Shown piece by piece: positions 22,801 through 35,760 of a DNA stretch of 64,000 nucleotides. The stretch comes from Parelaphostrongylus tenuis (taxonomy: Eukaryota > Nematoda > Chromadorea > Rhabditida > Metastrongylidae): assembly GCA_019055375.1 (NCBI GenBank), contig JAHQIW010000113.1, positions 62,001 through 126,000 on the forward strand, read 5' to 3'. The notes under the pieces were generated by a model. The model ran no database searches and had not been told where the DNA came from. It was given only the letters and a program-made list of their open reading frames with translations. Position 1 is the stretch's first letter. Every line of letters begins with the position of its first letter. The position numbers and the translations under genes were made by a program.

Positions 22801-24282
22801 ATCCTCTAATAGCGACCAAACTCACTTGCAGAATCACCCTGGTGAAGGAGGTGCGATATTTCTATTCTTAAGCCCAAAGATTGAATGAATACTAGTAGTG
22901 ATGATATGGTTAAATATAAATATGTGATGAAAAAATGCCGCCGACTCGCCGTAATATTGTCTAGGAATGTTTTGATGCAAAATTGTTCAAAATCCAGAGC
23001 AAAAAATCTAGAGAACAATAACATAGCACCTAATGTAACAAGATTTCTCTCGTGAAGACGAAGTGGTTGAAACTTATGATCCTTTATTTTTTCTTATACC
23101 ATTGAGTCCACGTTTGATGCGAACATAACAGTTAGCATGGGATAAATACTAGTTATTCAGTCTAGCCATAGGGGAATAAGGAAGATTGTGCTAGTTAGAA
23201 ACAGTGCACTTTATGTGACATTCCCTTAGGCTTTTTGAAATAGTCATGTTAAGTTGATTCCATAATCGACGACATTCTGCACTACAAACGTGATAATATG
23301 TGCCTCACAATATCATTAATTAATACTTAGGAAACCTCTCCGACTTTTTCCAATGAAGGAAGTTTGCATTGGTTCAATGATGGCGCTTACTATTCCTGAA
23401 AAATCAATACCCATTCATTAAAATGGTCTATGCTGTATGGGCGATTTGCCATTGTAGAGAATTTCTGGATATTGTGATAGTGGTGAAAATATTAAAGAAT
23501 TTCACTCCCATTGAGGAGTGTGAAGTGCATCAAGCGGCGATCGTTGTAATGGCAACAACAAGAACAACAATTTTCAGCTTTTTATGAGAATTTTCAGAGA
23601 ATTTTTACGATTAGTCATAGCGATTCGTAATCCAGGAATATCATCGTGATTTATCAATGGAACAATGAGAAACGACATCGTGAAATTTTCACAGGAAAGC
23701 CAGAAGAAATAAAAAAAAATCATTTAATGAGTTCTCGAATATAGAAAATCCTATATGAAAAACTACCATAATTTACAATAGGGCACTCTGAATTTTTAGA
23801 AAAACTGTGAGAAAACTGAATAGGAAATACTCAGTTTGAAACTGTCTGAAGCGGAAAAGTAGGAAAATCACAAAAGTATTTTTAGACATGAAATTAAAAT
23901 GTGATATATACTGATGTAGACGATGTCGACACTTTACAGTATGCATACGATTATTTACAAAGTGAAATAATCTTTATATATATTTATATTCATTTCTCAT
24001 TCAAGTAGTTCAAATGCAGCGTACTACCACAGAAATCTCAACCTAGCGCGAAATATAACATGATTAAATAAGTGTTTTGTTACAAGTTGTATAAGACTCA
24101 AGGTGATCATCAAAACCTTGGTCTCTCAGTTCAAAACGAAAACATCTCATCTCATCTTAAACACCACTAAACTGACCAAAATTTATCAGCATTCAGATAT
24201 GTTTGCCTGCTCAGACATACCATACGCTATCAAATGTATTTCGCTGAAACACTGATCTATTGACATTGCATTATTCGTCTTC
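22801..24282. other. no recognisable gene
   Basis: AT-rich sequence with short frames; nothing recognised. Confidence 0.4.
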
Positions 24283-24605
24283 ACAGCTGTTTTTTTTCCA
24301 ATGTATGGATTCCAGTATTTCTAGCATTTGAATCGTTTTTTCGTCTTCTTCTTGAACGTTGTAAAATACTAGCTGAGAGAGTCTGTTTGCAATCTCAAGG
24401 ACAGCCTGGCTGTGGTGTTCCCATATGGCGTTGTTGTTGACCGCCGGAGAGTGTTGGGGTAAGGATCGGCCTCACAACGCGCCGCGACGAATATCACAAT
24501 CACTCGGCTAAGGCGCCCTCCAACACTGAGCTTTGAAGCCATAAATCAATTTTTTTAAGTTTTTATTACGAATATTTAAACGGGTGAACAAGCAGGACGC
24601 AGTCC
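24283..24605 (-). mobile_element. SINE with Ser/Leu tRNA-like head, group C, copy 1
   Basis: On the minus strand the head reads GCGCCTTAGCCGAGTGATTGT (about 24513-24493, overlapping box A), typical of Ser or Leu tRNAs. A degraded box B follows, then CCGGCGGTC, TGGCTGTCCTTGAGATT and CGTTCAAGAAGAAGACGAA. The same blocks occur at 55685-56012. A T-rich stretch bounds the element near 24290. Confidence 0.7.
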
Positions 24606-25039
24606 ACCAATATAGATTAGAGTGCGACTTATTGCCATGCATAGCTCTAATTTAACGTAATTTCAAAGCTGATAAAAATATTTTTCGTCAAATTGTGTTA
24701 CACTCACGAATCAGAGGATAACAGTTCGCCTATGACGCTATCAACTTCTCAAAAAAGTTAACATCATCCACTATGTGCATGAAACCAGATCCATCTTAAG
24801 TGCTAAATACCGCTCTTCACACTGACGCAGAGATTCCATCAAAGTCTATCTTGAGGAGTGAAGTTCAGCATAGTACAGGATTATTTTTACAAGTGAACGA
24901 AGTTGAGACGGAAACTATGTCGGAGGTGATGCGGTTGATAGAACGGTGTAGGCGTTCTTTTGAGTTGAACAATCAAACAATTAAGATAAAAAGTGATGAG
25001 CGGTTGTTTGATGTTTTGTCCTATGAAAAACAGTGAGAG
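24606..25039. other. no recognisable feature
   Basis: A 78-codon frame (24800-25036) is unrecognised; no repeats were seen. Confidence 0.35.
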
Positions 25040-25112
25040 ATAAAGCGCTCGCGGCAGATGAATCCTTGAGGGATACCACGGGTTCGATTCCACTCGTAGC
25101 ACCGCAGAAGTA
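25040..25112 (+). mobile_element. tRNA-like head fragment
   Basis: A well-preserved box B, GGGTTCGATTCC (25080-25091), is preceded by a degenerate head (AAAGCGCTCGCGGCAGATGA). I could not fold a complete cloverleaf by eye, so I read it as a SINE head or tRNA pseudogene. Confidence 0.4.
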
Positions 25113-25857
25113 ATGGGGCGCGTATGTGGTAATAACTTGCGCTGGTCTATCGATGTATTTCGTCAGTGCTGATCTTTTCCTAGGTAAGTTTGGCACCAGT
25201 ATGCCGACCCTTGATAAATGCAAAACGTGATGGGGTGAAGATGTGGAATTGAACATCTGCAAGCACATATGTACCGTAGGTACCTCTCACCACAGCGCTA
25301 ATCGTATCCTTATTCGGTGATGTCTTAATAATCGTTTATGAATGAAATTTTACCTGTACGTTTCAGTCTCCATTATACCTGATCATTCTCAGTCTTTTAG
25401 AGAAGGCAGCTGATTAAAAACATTGTCCCCACAAAACGAACAACAACCTTTTCTCACGTAATAAAAAACCAAATGTAAATGTATCACCATTTTCAACCTT
25501 ACTTTTGTCTATTCGTGATGTATGGACAGATATTGCATGGGCGTCGACTGACGTGAAAAAGGATCCGACCATGGTCTTGTAAAGCACAAAGAGCTGCGAA
25601 ACTTCGCTCTAGAAGGCAATCATAGTTTTTGTGGTAGAATCTTCAACGTAGTGCTGTAAATGCTTCATAAATTTGATAAAATTCACAAAAATCAAATAGG
25701 TTGACAAGATGGAAACGATCTAATACGGCCACCACGGCAGTCCACGGAGAACTCGTAAACCCGTCCAGCTAGAATCGAAACCAAAAAGAGAAGAACTGTT
25801 AAAGACCAGGAGAAGATCGTCGCATCTATGAAAAGGTTGCTTAGTGGGTGACCCATC
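25113..25857. other. no recognisable gene
   Basis: Overlapping short minus-strand frames only. Confidence 0.35.
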
Positions 25858-25863
25858 AATATA

Positions 25864-25903
<40 letters not shown>

Positions 25904-26000
25904 TATATATACATATATATATGTGCATTTATATATTTGTATGTATATACATATATATTCATGTATATGTATATTTATGTGTTTTCACCAACAGTTATCA
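25858..26000. repeat. TA/TATG microsatellite
   Basis: A long TA run (about 25858-25925) grades into TATG/TATA variants to about 25980. The open frames on both strands here are products of the repeat. Confidence 0.95.
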
Positions 26001-27734
26001 AGGATGAACAAGAGAGTCTACAGATAAAGTAAACATGATGGGATAGGGCAGGCATAAAGGAACACTTGGAATAACATCGCAGCATTCTGTGAAGGATAAA
26101 CTGACTGATGTACTACTGGCGGCTGCTTGCCTGTTGCTGCCTGCTGTTTGCTGGTGAAATGATATTTTTCCACATTTTCGACCTAAATGTTTGCCCAGTA
26201 CTGTTTGGCCACCTACTCTGTGAGGTTACTAGAGAAAATGTTGAATAACATGACGATAACATGCTATCAAATGGTACCAATGCTTCAGTGACACAGAACT
26301 AAAGTTGCAATCACAGAAAAATGCGATCCAAATAAATCTGCGAAAGGAATTGATGAAACTGAAAAGCTCTGTAAATAAGAGCCTGAAAGGGTATAGGAGA
26401 TTCAAGAATAATGAAGTTCTATTCAATGTACATAATTTGCCCCACTGTCCCGTCTACCTATAACTATGAAAGAGCAGCAAACTGAAAAAGCTGGTAAGGA
26501 TATCATTTAACGATTGAATATTCACCGATTCGTTCGTTCAAGAATGGATTGACTCTGCCAGTGAATGACTGAACGGCTTCACCTGTTAGACCGTGAAGAT
26601 GAAATCAGAAGACGTGCAGGAAACTAGCATCTTACTGCACTGTTACCTACTTCATAATTTTCCATTGTGATTTTGGCAGCACGGAAATGATGTGTTTTTG
26701 AGAAAGAAAAAGTCTGACTGTAGCTGACAGCACCTTAAGTAGTCTTCAGAGTGCGAAGATCGGTAAAAGAGAAGCACAGAGATGGACTAGTGCATCAGGA
26801 AATGATTTTTCAAAAAAGCAGTTGAAACTCGACAGTGATTTATCTATATTTCTTCGCTTACAGATGCAGCCATGAATTGGTTGAAGTTTCATCATTGTGA
26901 TCAAATCGTGTTTGTAGGCTTCAGTTGTTTCTAACCAATGGTCTGCCATGATTGTCTGATAGTAGTCCTGTGCGTTCGACGTTCCATCCAGAGAGCAATC
27001 TGTTCGGGCAGCCAGAATTGAGTGTATCGCTTCTTGTTGACATTAGAAAAAGACGATAAAGCTGAAGATGATGAAGAAATGACTTTGTCTTGTGTAGAAT
27101 ATGTCGTAACAATGTCCAGCGTTGACTTTTCCATACCAGCAGATCTTCTTCGATAAACGTGTAGAAGGAAGTGGCTCCTTATGGAAATTCTTTCTAAACA
27201 CATCTGAGCTCTTCTCCTTTCAAAGATCTACATCCACATCGATCTGAGACCATAAATACTAACAAAATTCAACAGCAAATATATCAAGCCAGACGGTGTG
27301 TTTGAGAACAATTCATCGTATCCAACACATAGAAATACAATCTATGCACCTATGTGTCTATTGCGGAAAAGTACAGCCGAATTTCTATGAAATGTTGATA
27401 AAATGCTATAGATATAGGCGTTTAGCGCTCAAATATATGAGCGAATTCAGCAAAATAAACAGAATCTCCAATTTATATCGAGTACTTAGGTCGAGCAGAA
27501 GCGGGTGATATATTGACTAAGGTACAGGACTTAGGTGTGTCGCCGACATAGCCGCTACTGGTTCCGTAAATTCTAGGCGAAATATCACCATCAGTATTTC
27601 ATCAACTCAATAGCCTAGCTGTAAAAGATTAGGAAGAAGGAAGAGCGACGTCGTTACTTTTATTTACTTCATGTACGACTTTATTTTCCTCATCTACTCA
27701 CATTTTTTACATCACCTGTCACCGCATTTTCCTG
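26001..27734. other. unassigned; short CTGC-rich patch
   Basis: A GCTGCTTGCCTGTTGCTGCC-type patch lies at about 26117-26152. Otherwise only short frames are present (up to 90 codons at 26931-27203 on the minus strand). Confidence 0.35.
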
Positions 27735-28060
27735 TGCGGATTACAGAATTTTTAGCATTCGATTCGTTTCTTCGCATTCTTTGTCCCAAAGGTTTTCGAA
27801 AGTATCGCGTTCTTGCCTCGACTGCTGCTCAAGTTTGTCTTTTCTATGAATTTCGTATCGTTTCATATGTTTACCTTATTATTGTGGCTGGGATGTTTTC
27901 CTGGTGTTAGATTGTGACGTGAAGAGTCTCAAGGGTAACTCGTTTTGATCCACAAAGTCCGGCGAGTGCTCTGATGTGGTGACGACCTAAGGAATCCCCG
28001 GCTAGGCTTATTCTCAGACTCCAAGTAACTAAACAGCTAAACCGCCGCACAATTCGTGAA
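27735..28060 (-). mobile_element. group C SINE, diverged copy
   Basis: Plus-strand blocks TGCGGATTACAGAATTTTTA with AGCATTCGATTCGTTTCTTC correspond to GCGCTGATCCCAGTACTTCTA and AGCATTTAGTCCGTTTTCGTC at 55.7 kb. Further on, TCTCAAGG and CCGGCGAGTG correspond to TCTCAAGG and GCCGGAGAGTG. The tRNA-like head is hard to see. Confidence 0.45.
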
Positions 28061-31000
28061 GACGGATCGTCCATGTATCCACGTAAGAATGATTGTCGCA
28101 TAATGCTGCTCGAGACAATTCTGATTGCAGTATTGGGTTTATGCAGGCTGAGAGTTCCGAACTGAGTGGAGGAGAGTGAGAGAGTACTGGGGCAGGGAGT
28201 AGAACTACTTTATTGTTTCCCGATATGTCCAACATTGAGCACTTAGTCACCGCATTCTACGTCCCATCGTACCATAGTCATTGTGATTCCAAATAGTAAG
28301 ATTTCTTTGGAAAATTGACAGACTACATTTGTCGTTGATTTGCTTCCATATATTGACGGTTTTCCAGATTTCATGAGAAATTTCTAATTTCGGCTGTTTT
28401 GTAATGATTGTGACATAAGACGGTTTCAAATGATTACTTCAGAAGAGGCACTGTATAGAAAGGCTAAAAGCTCTTGTGGCTTTGAATCTTCCTGAAGTCG
28501 CTATCTTAATTACCGTCTCACGTTTGTTTATGGTCGTAAAGAAACAGGAAACGAGGGAGCTTCTGCGGGTCACTTGTATCTGGAAGAACACTGGTTTACA
28601 ATAACCGGCTTGAAATTAATGCAAAGCAAACTATATGTTGCTTCGGAGTACCGTATTGTCATAGGGGTCCTGTTTGCCGCTTAGCAGCGTGTATAGCCGC
28701 ATTTTCTGTCTGGCGTGTCATAAATATTTTTGTTTGAATAAACGCTCACAACACACACACACATTGTCAACGTTTGCTTTTCAGTGTTTGTGATTTAGTT
28801 GCGAACGCCTCGCTAAACAACAGCAGACAATACTACTCGTACAATATGAACGAGTTATTAGAATAATGCAAATGAATGCAAAGAATCATTAGTTACTAGA
28901 GATAGGATCAATTTTTCATTAAGCACAAAAAAAGGAGACGATCGGTGCTCAGGCAAAAGGCCAATATCAATTTCTGATTGATAATCTTTACGTCTATTTA
29001 AGCAAGCTACGTGAGCTAAGTATCTATAGCCGCGAAAGTTCAATTAAGATCGGATAGATGTTACTTTTAAATGGGTATTCTAGAAAATGAAATAGAAAGC
29101 GGACGATTTTTCAGTATCATGCAGATATATAGACAATAAGACTAGCATTTTCTATGGCGTAGTTTCGGATTATATTCAAAAGAAGGAATATATAGACGAT
29201 AAAATATTTAAATAGTTGTGCGATCGAAATGTAATGTAAACAAAAGAGTGAAGAAATCAAAATAGGGTTTTCTATCAGTTGGGAGCAGGCTAATCGAAGA
29301 AATCGCTAAACTCCTAGGATGCCTATTTGAAGGAGACAAAATTCTACCCGCAGAGCCTAACGACTGTCAGCGGTGAAGAACCAAGCACTTCTAGCCAAGC
29401 ATACCATGAATTTCACAGATTGCAAATTCTGTACTCGGTATCAAAAATGTAGCGGAGTAAAGAAACGAGCAGTTTTTAGCTTCAGCCGATTTAATGGATG
29501 AAATGGACCAACTCTAACCGCTGTGTGTGAAAATGGCCAAACTTGAATCAAATGAATAGAGTGCTGGGACCTTCACGAAATGCGAGAACTAGTCTTCAAA
29601 TGTATAAGAAACTAAGCAAATACGATTAGATATGTTTTTTTTTTCTTGAAAAAGTGAAAGTACTGGAAAGTTCAATGTTGTAAGGCAATGGATCTAGCCA
29701 TGAAACTGACCATAACGCTTAGGTACGTTCACACTTAGGTGAGATCCTGCCTGTGAAAAGCTTATTTCTAATTTGATGAGTCGACTTGTACAAATTGCCG
29801 ACATCGGACCAAAACATCATAAAGTGAATGCATTCTTCTTTAGTGAACCCCTCAGTAGATTATAATTACCTAGGTCAATGAAAAGTGGATTCCAATGAAT
29901 GTCATGATGAGATAAGGCAACAAAGACAATAAGCTCATAGGAATGAAAAATGGGTGAAGAAGTAAAAGATGGTAATGAATGACTGATAATTGGATAAAAG
30001 TCAGTGAAATGATGAATAAAAAGATTCAGAATGTTTGTTGCAGGAGCGGCAGCTCCAACTAGTGGTACACTGAGCTGATAGCGCTGCGCCCGGAAATACG
30101 AATAGGGAGCCCTTTTCTAGACAAACGACATGCCAATAATGGCCATGACGACATTTGAAATACAATTACAAAAAGGAAAAATATTGAAAAAGGATGGATC
30201 GAATGGTTCCCCGATCAATTGAAAAAAAAAACATTGGCTGAACCGTCTTTTAGGCCAGTATTGCCTCAAGAATCTGCTCGACCAGTGGACACTGACCTAG
30301 TGATTACGACCACGAATTTCTTCAATGGCGATTCAAATTTGAAAGTAAGAGAAAGCAAAATCACTCCAATCTAGATTTCGCCCAAAGAGCTGATATGGAA
30401 ATGGACTTAGAAATGAACAAATAAAATGAATACGAGGGTGTAATTATTGAACTTTGAAGCACTGTATAATGGATGGTGTCGGGTCACTTTATAAAAACAG
30501 AAAAAACATGAAAACATTTTTAATAACGATTCTATCCATCTAATTTAGCACTGAGCAGTGCCGATGCGCACTGGGTTATCATGTCGCGCATTTCTCTCAT
30601 AAACAACAGCTAATTTGTGACACACAAAATACAGTTGGAATGTTTCTATCTCAACGAAACACCATGATGCTTTTGGAACGAGTAAAAAGTTCCCAAAGAT
30701 TGTTATTACATTCCTCTTTATAATGACAGATAATGCTTTTTTGATATGTTGACATGAAAACCTGTCGACAGCTGATGTGTTAACACCAACGTTAAAAGTG
30801 TTGCTCGAAGATATTCGGTTCGTTTCTATTATGGTTCGCATCACATGCAGAATAATTGGGAAGTAACTTTTTGTCATGAAATAATCAACGTGTTATAATG
30901 TTTTCTTGACTTTTCCGTGGTTGGAAGTTGACCAGTATTACCACAGGAGTGCTGAGATACAAGTAAAATTTGAAGCTTGAAACAGCTCCAATAGTTGCAG

Positions 31001-31272
31001 AAAAGAGACCTCAAAAGTGCAGTGGGGAACTTAGCGAGTCCACGGTAAGGGTGATCGAGGGTTTGAAGCTGCTTCGGTATCCACGGTTTGTGCGTATCTC
31101 AGCACTCTTGCCGTTTCACTTCGCATCTTACCCTATCACTTAAAATTAGGCAAAAAATTAGAGTTGGAGTATGTAAATCTAAATTGTTGTCTTTTCAGAT
31201 AAGTCGTTTTGTATAAAACTTAAGAGTTCTACAAGCATGGCCGATTCGTCTTAACATGCTACCATGTGTCCA
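28061..31272. other. no recognisable gene; small CA repeat
   Basis: A short (AC)n run lies at 28750-28763. A 110-codon frame at 30545-30877 (minus) is unrecognised. No transposon protein was seen. Confidence 0.4.
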
Positions 31273-31422
31273 TCCGATGGGTTTGTTGTTATGTTGTAGA
31301 GTTTGAAATCTACTGTTCAACTGCAAAGATAGTGGACGTGCTTATCTGGTGGGGGTTTCTTGTTATGTTACAGAGCTTGGATATTCACTGTTCAAGTCCA
31401 AAGATAGTGGACCTGCCTTTAA
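31273..31422 (+). repeat. 75-bp tandem duplication
   Basis: Two adjacent copies share TTGTTATGTT, AGAG, TTCA and CAAAGATAGTGGAC with a period of about 75 bp. The period is a multiple of three, so one plus-strand frame (31266-31478) reads through both copies. The frame is unrecognised. The overlapping frame at 31349-31663 is Cys-rich in its middle but matches no domain I know. Confidence 0.7.
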
Positions 31423-33949
31423 CGAACGGTGCGCCCAAGTCAACCCGAAGACAATTGAGAAATGTCATAAGAAATTAATGGGTACACAATGTGTAACTAA
31501 TGATCGAAGACCATTCCAGTCTAATTGTGCTGGAAATAATGCTAGTTGTAACGTGATTGTCGAAAAGCACTTCACCACGATGAAATCTACTCAATTAAAA
31601 TTCTCCTTGTCAAAAGTATCTAGCTACATTAGCTGCGTTTTGTTCCAGAAGCCTCGAGGTTAGCCTAGCCAAGGCCCCCTTATGGTCGTCACCACATTAG
31701 GACAGTCGCCAGCGCTTATGGATCAGAGGGAATTGCCATCTTGCGAGTAGCTACAAAGACGGAGGTCATTATAACTGCCTCAGAAAACACTGAATGCTTA
31801 AATTTCAGCAAGATGAGACTCTTCTTCTCAAATTTTGACAATGGTGGCTCGTGAATTTTAGCATGCCCACTATGTTGAGATATAAGGAAAACGCGGCAAA
31901 ATCAAAGCAAACACCTGGTTTGGTCTAGTGGATAACACGTGAGGTTCTGCAAAGATATTCATGGGAAAAAAGCCAATACATAAAAGATGAAGGCGTTAAG
32001 AAGTTTCATCCAACCACTATTTATACACTGGGCGCGTTGCTGAAATATTCAATCTACTGACGCTTCATTTGACCACACACTTTTGAATCATAATATATTG
32101 AAGCTTCTTCTGAATTTTGCTTTTTTTCTAGGGAGAACTGTCACTTAAAAGAATCATTGCGGCATGACATTTCCAAAAACGACGAGGATCAACGTTTATA
32201 GAACTTTCAGTAGAATTTCTTCTAGTAAGAGAAGATTTACTATTACACTTTTATTCTGTTAAATGATCTTTCAACGGTAGCGATTACAAAAGACACATTT
32301 GATAAAAAATCACCAGAATTTCTTCCTCAGAAGTTAAATAAAATGCTCCAACAATATTTAGAAATGTCGCTTAGTTCGGAGAAACCGATGTATAGAACAC
32401 TGCGGTACGTGAGTCAAAGATAGGTTTACATAGCTGCTACTAGGTTCTTCCCAAATCGCCCACAAATCCTGAAGAAGTTGATCGTACACTATCTTACGAT
32501 TCCGAAATTCCTTTGTACGCGCTGTAATACAAGGTAAAGAGAACATCTTTCCTTCTCTAACTCACACGGTTATGTTTATACCACAGTTACCCGACTAATC
32601 GTTCAGTATCTGAGTAATCATCAGTGGACTTCATCTTTAAATAGCCAAAGACAATCACACGCCATACCCTGCTGTGAATACTTTTATCCAATTAGCTCAC
32701 GAGGATAGAGAAAATTACAAAATTCTAAAACTTCGAAATCTTTGGGAGAGACGAATTCTTGCCATGAGTCGCAATTCGACGGCCACGAGTTACGATACAG
32801 TGAACGATCAACATTCAACCAAATGCGACGATTTTGAGTATGAATCGAGACATATAATTCGTAAGTTGTCTCTGGATATATTCTTGGAAAGGACCGGAAA
32901 CTCATGCAAAAATCCGACCACCTAATTGCTTGGCCATTGTTGCTCTTTGTTCCTGTTCTTTTAAGCACAGTTTGCAAGAGATGTTTCTGCTCCTACTACT
33001 CTGTTCAAACTCGTCCCACTTAGGCGTCACAGCAAAACAGCGCATCTGTGAATGATTAGGCGTTTAGTACATGCGAACGGATGATGAAAACTTTTCATGG
33101 TTCCTCCCTAATACTCGCCATTGTAATGGTGAGCCACTTTGTCTTCTCATGCATAGCTCATTTAGCCGCGCAGATAAATTCTGGTGATACGCTGATGAGA
33201 TTCATACTCTAGAGAATGGTTGGCGAGGTGAATACCAGCCGACGTCAGCGATTTGTGTGCTGTTGTACATGGGCAAAACTATAATGATGTGACGACCAAG
33301 ATCACAATGATGAACTAATTCAAGGTGAAGTTGAAAATAAAGCTGAAGGAGGACAATAGAAAGCGATCACTCTTTTGTGAATGCATATCTGTACATTCTT
33401 GTAATAATCTAACTTCGATCCACTCACGCTCTTCTTTAGTTGGCATCAACGACATGCCACTGTTGCGTTGCCTTATTCGAAGGGCAATGGCGTGCCGTAG
33501 ACGGTCTGTGTATGACTCCAATTGTACAAGCAGCTACGGAATTCGGTAGTAATCAGCATAAAGTGTCCCATGAATAGCTCAGGAAAATTGTACATGGTTC
33601 ACAGGAATCGCATCAATTATTAGGCAATAAAACATTCGCCGACACAGGAAAAAACGCGGAGGACCAGCGGCCAAAATAACGACGACGATGGGAAGGCGTT
33701 ATGTTGACGAGGCTCGCGAAGACACCTACTCACATCTAAGCAGCTCTTAGATTATTCGAACAGCATAGAGCACCCACTCTCTCGTGGCTTTTTCTGCAAA
33801 ATTACTGCGATTAAATATCCGAAGCTTTCTGGAACTGGTGAGTGTAGTGATGAAAGAACTTTAAATTACACTAGCTGTCCAATTTGAAAATACTTAGAAG
33901 AAGAAAAGGTAAAATGAAATAAAAGGAACTCATCCAGGGAAATGTTGAA
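31423..33949. other. no recognisable gene
   Basis: Short frames only, including overlapping frames at 32674-32977 on both strands. Nothing was recognised. Confidence 0.4.
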
Positions 33950-34025
33950 AGCGGGAAGAAAGAGAAAAGAAAGGAAAAAAGCGGAAAAAGAAAGGAAAAA
34001 AGCGGAAAAAGAAAGAAGACAGAAT
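33950..34025. repeat. purine-rich 21-bp tandem repeat
   Basis: AAAGGAAAAAAGCGGAAAAA plus G occurs twice in succession (33970-33990 and 33991-34011), inside a longer GA-rich block. Confidence 0.85.
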
Positions 34026-35514
34026 AGTAAGGAAAGGGACTTATACAGCTTTTAAAGCGTAAACACATACCGAATGTTATTCACTGATGGTATGACTGAA
34101 CAAGATACAAGAGAAAAAGTTTGTTTCATAACGATGAGGAAAGCAGTAGAACAGTGCTTATCTAAAAGGAGTTTACGGCACAGATCCGTTTCGTAGTGAA
34201 AAGCACTTCGAAACTTTCCACTAACCTGAAATTCACTTATAAAGATGTATAGATAAGAAATAAGCTGTTCATGAAGATTCCCTACAGTATATATAACTTA
34301 CGACCTGAACTCAGAAGAGATGCTGAGCTGACATCGTGGGTAAGAAAGATGTAAAAATAGGTAGTTCAAGGAGATGTTTTAAAGACTGGAGTAGGTCGAT
34401 GATAAGGCTAACTAAAAATATGGAGCAGATTTTCTAAACCAATGTTCGAATACTTGTAATGATTAGAAGAAATGACAGCACCTTTTGTTTAGATGATTTC
34501 AGATGGCTTTAGAAAGACGTTAGAAGATTGTCCACACAAATTCTACCTGCTATGCTCTCTATTACGTGGAAAACTTGAGTGAGATTCATCGAACGAGTGC
34601 ACAACGAACAGATTATTGGTTGCGACAATAAAGCTTTTTGGGTGTCATCTCCCTTAGCCGGTGTCACTCATAAATCAAACGTCTGATAACAATCTCGTGT
34701 AAAAGTTTGATTAATTATAAATTGATTAGACATACAAAAGAACAAAAAATAGAATAGGACTAATATTCAAAATATACATGCAAATCATTTAGATTTTCCA
34801 TTATCAATTCACAAACGTCAAATTGAAACAATAAGACTTGGTTGTTAGGTGACCCCGTAGGTGATGATATCAGTGATAAGAATGATGATGATGACAGTGA
34901 TGACATGTTCGTTACACAAGCATCAGCATATGATATAATAAGCAGCAATTTTGATCACTTATTTGACAACAAGAAGGAAAATCTCGTATGAAGTCGGTGC
35001 ATTCCATGTTCCCAATAAAACGAAAACATAACAGTCCATAACACTGACGTACACCAGTCTGCAGGCCGTAAACAGTTGTCAGCTAAGGTGCATGGATAGA
35101 TGGACGAACGGTCAAAGTACGGAATAAGGATAGAGGGACGCATTGGAAGTGGAATCATGAAAATGCCGAATAACTTCCAGTACAGACCGTCTCGTCATCG
35201 AGAACTGGTAGAATGCGCTTTGTGCTTAGCCCGCTCGGGACGGCAATAGAAATCGTCGCACGCAGTGCGAATCTTAAAGCGGCGCGCGATCTTCATTATT
35301 CAATTGGGGATTTCCCCATCGTTTTAGAAAGAATTTCGGGCTTCTTGCTTTATTTTGATACGTCTCGCTTTATTTTGCACACTCATATGTTTTTGAAAAA
35401 TGTATAGCTCTTATATGTGAAGAAAAACGCTAATTGACTTTGCATCATACTGTCATTGGCGTTCAGTCAATGTAACAGCTTGTATCAAAGATAGAAAACG
35501 ATAAAGTTCTTGGC
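34026..35514. other. no recognisable gene
   Basis: AT-rich with short frames. A GATGATGATGACAGTGATGA patch lies near 34885. Confidence 0.4.
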
Positions 35515-35760
35515 GTTGATCAATTTCTGAGTGATACGCCCTGCATTCATCTTCAATTTTCAACTTCGTTTGAGGTGATTGAATGCATATCTGGACTTTG
35601 CAATGACTCGTAGTGGCCTCCAAGTGACAAGTCTGAGACCACTTTGGTACCAATTTACCGACCCCGGAGGGATGGATGGCTTGGTGAGCCATGAGCGCGA
35701 GATCGAACCATTTATTGAACGACGCAGAGCACCTCTAGCCACTGCGCCACATGAGCTCGT
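35515..35760 (-). mobile_element. tRNA-derived SINE, group A, copy 2
   Basis: The minus-strand head is ATGTGGCGCAGTGGCTAGAG (about 35752-35733, box A) with box B GGTTCGATCTC (35709-35699). The box spacing suits a tRNA gene. The body matches 10216-10492. The head is better preserved here than in copy 1. Confidence 0.8.

Noticed and set aside
25692..26032. Open frames on both strands through the TA repeat
   Set aside because: They are translated microsatellite (Tyr/Ile runs) with no independent support.
31349..31663. Cys-containing 104-codon frame as a Kunitz-like or secreted protein exon
   Set aside because: Cysteine spacing does not fit a Kunitz domain or another family I know, and the frame begins inside a tandem duplication.
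33190..33230. CTGATGAG word as a hammerhead core
   Set aside because: No CGAAAC follows within range and no stems form.
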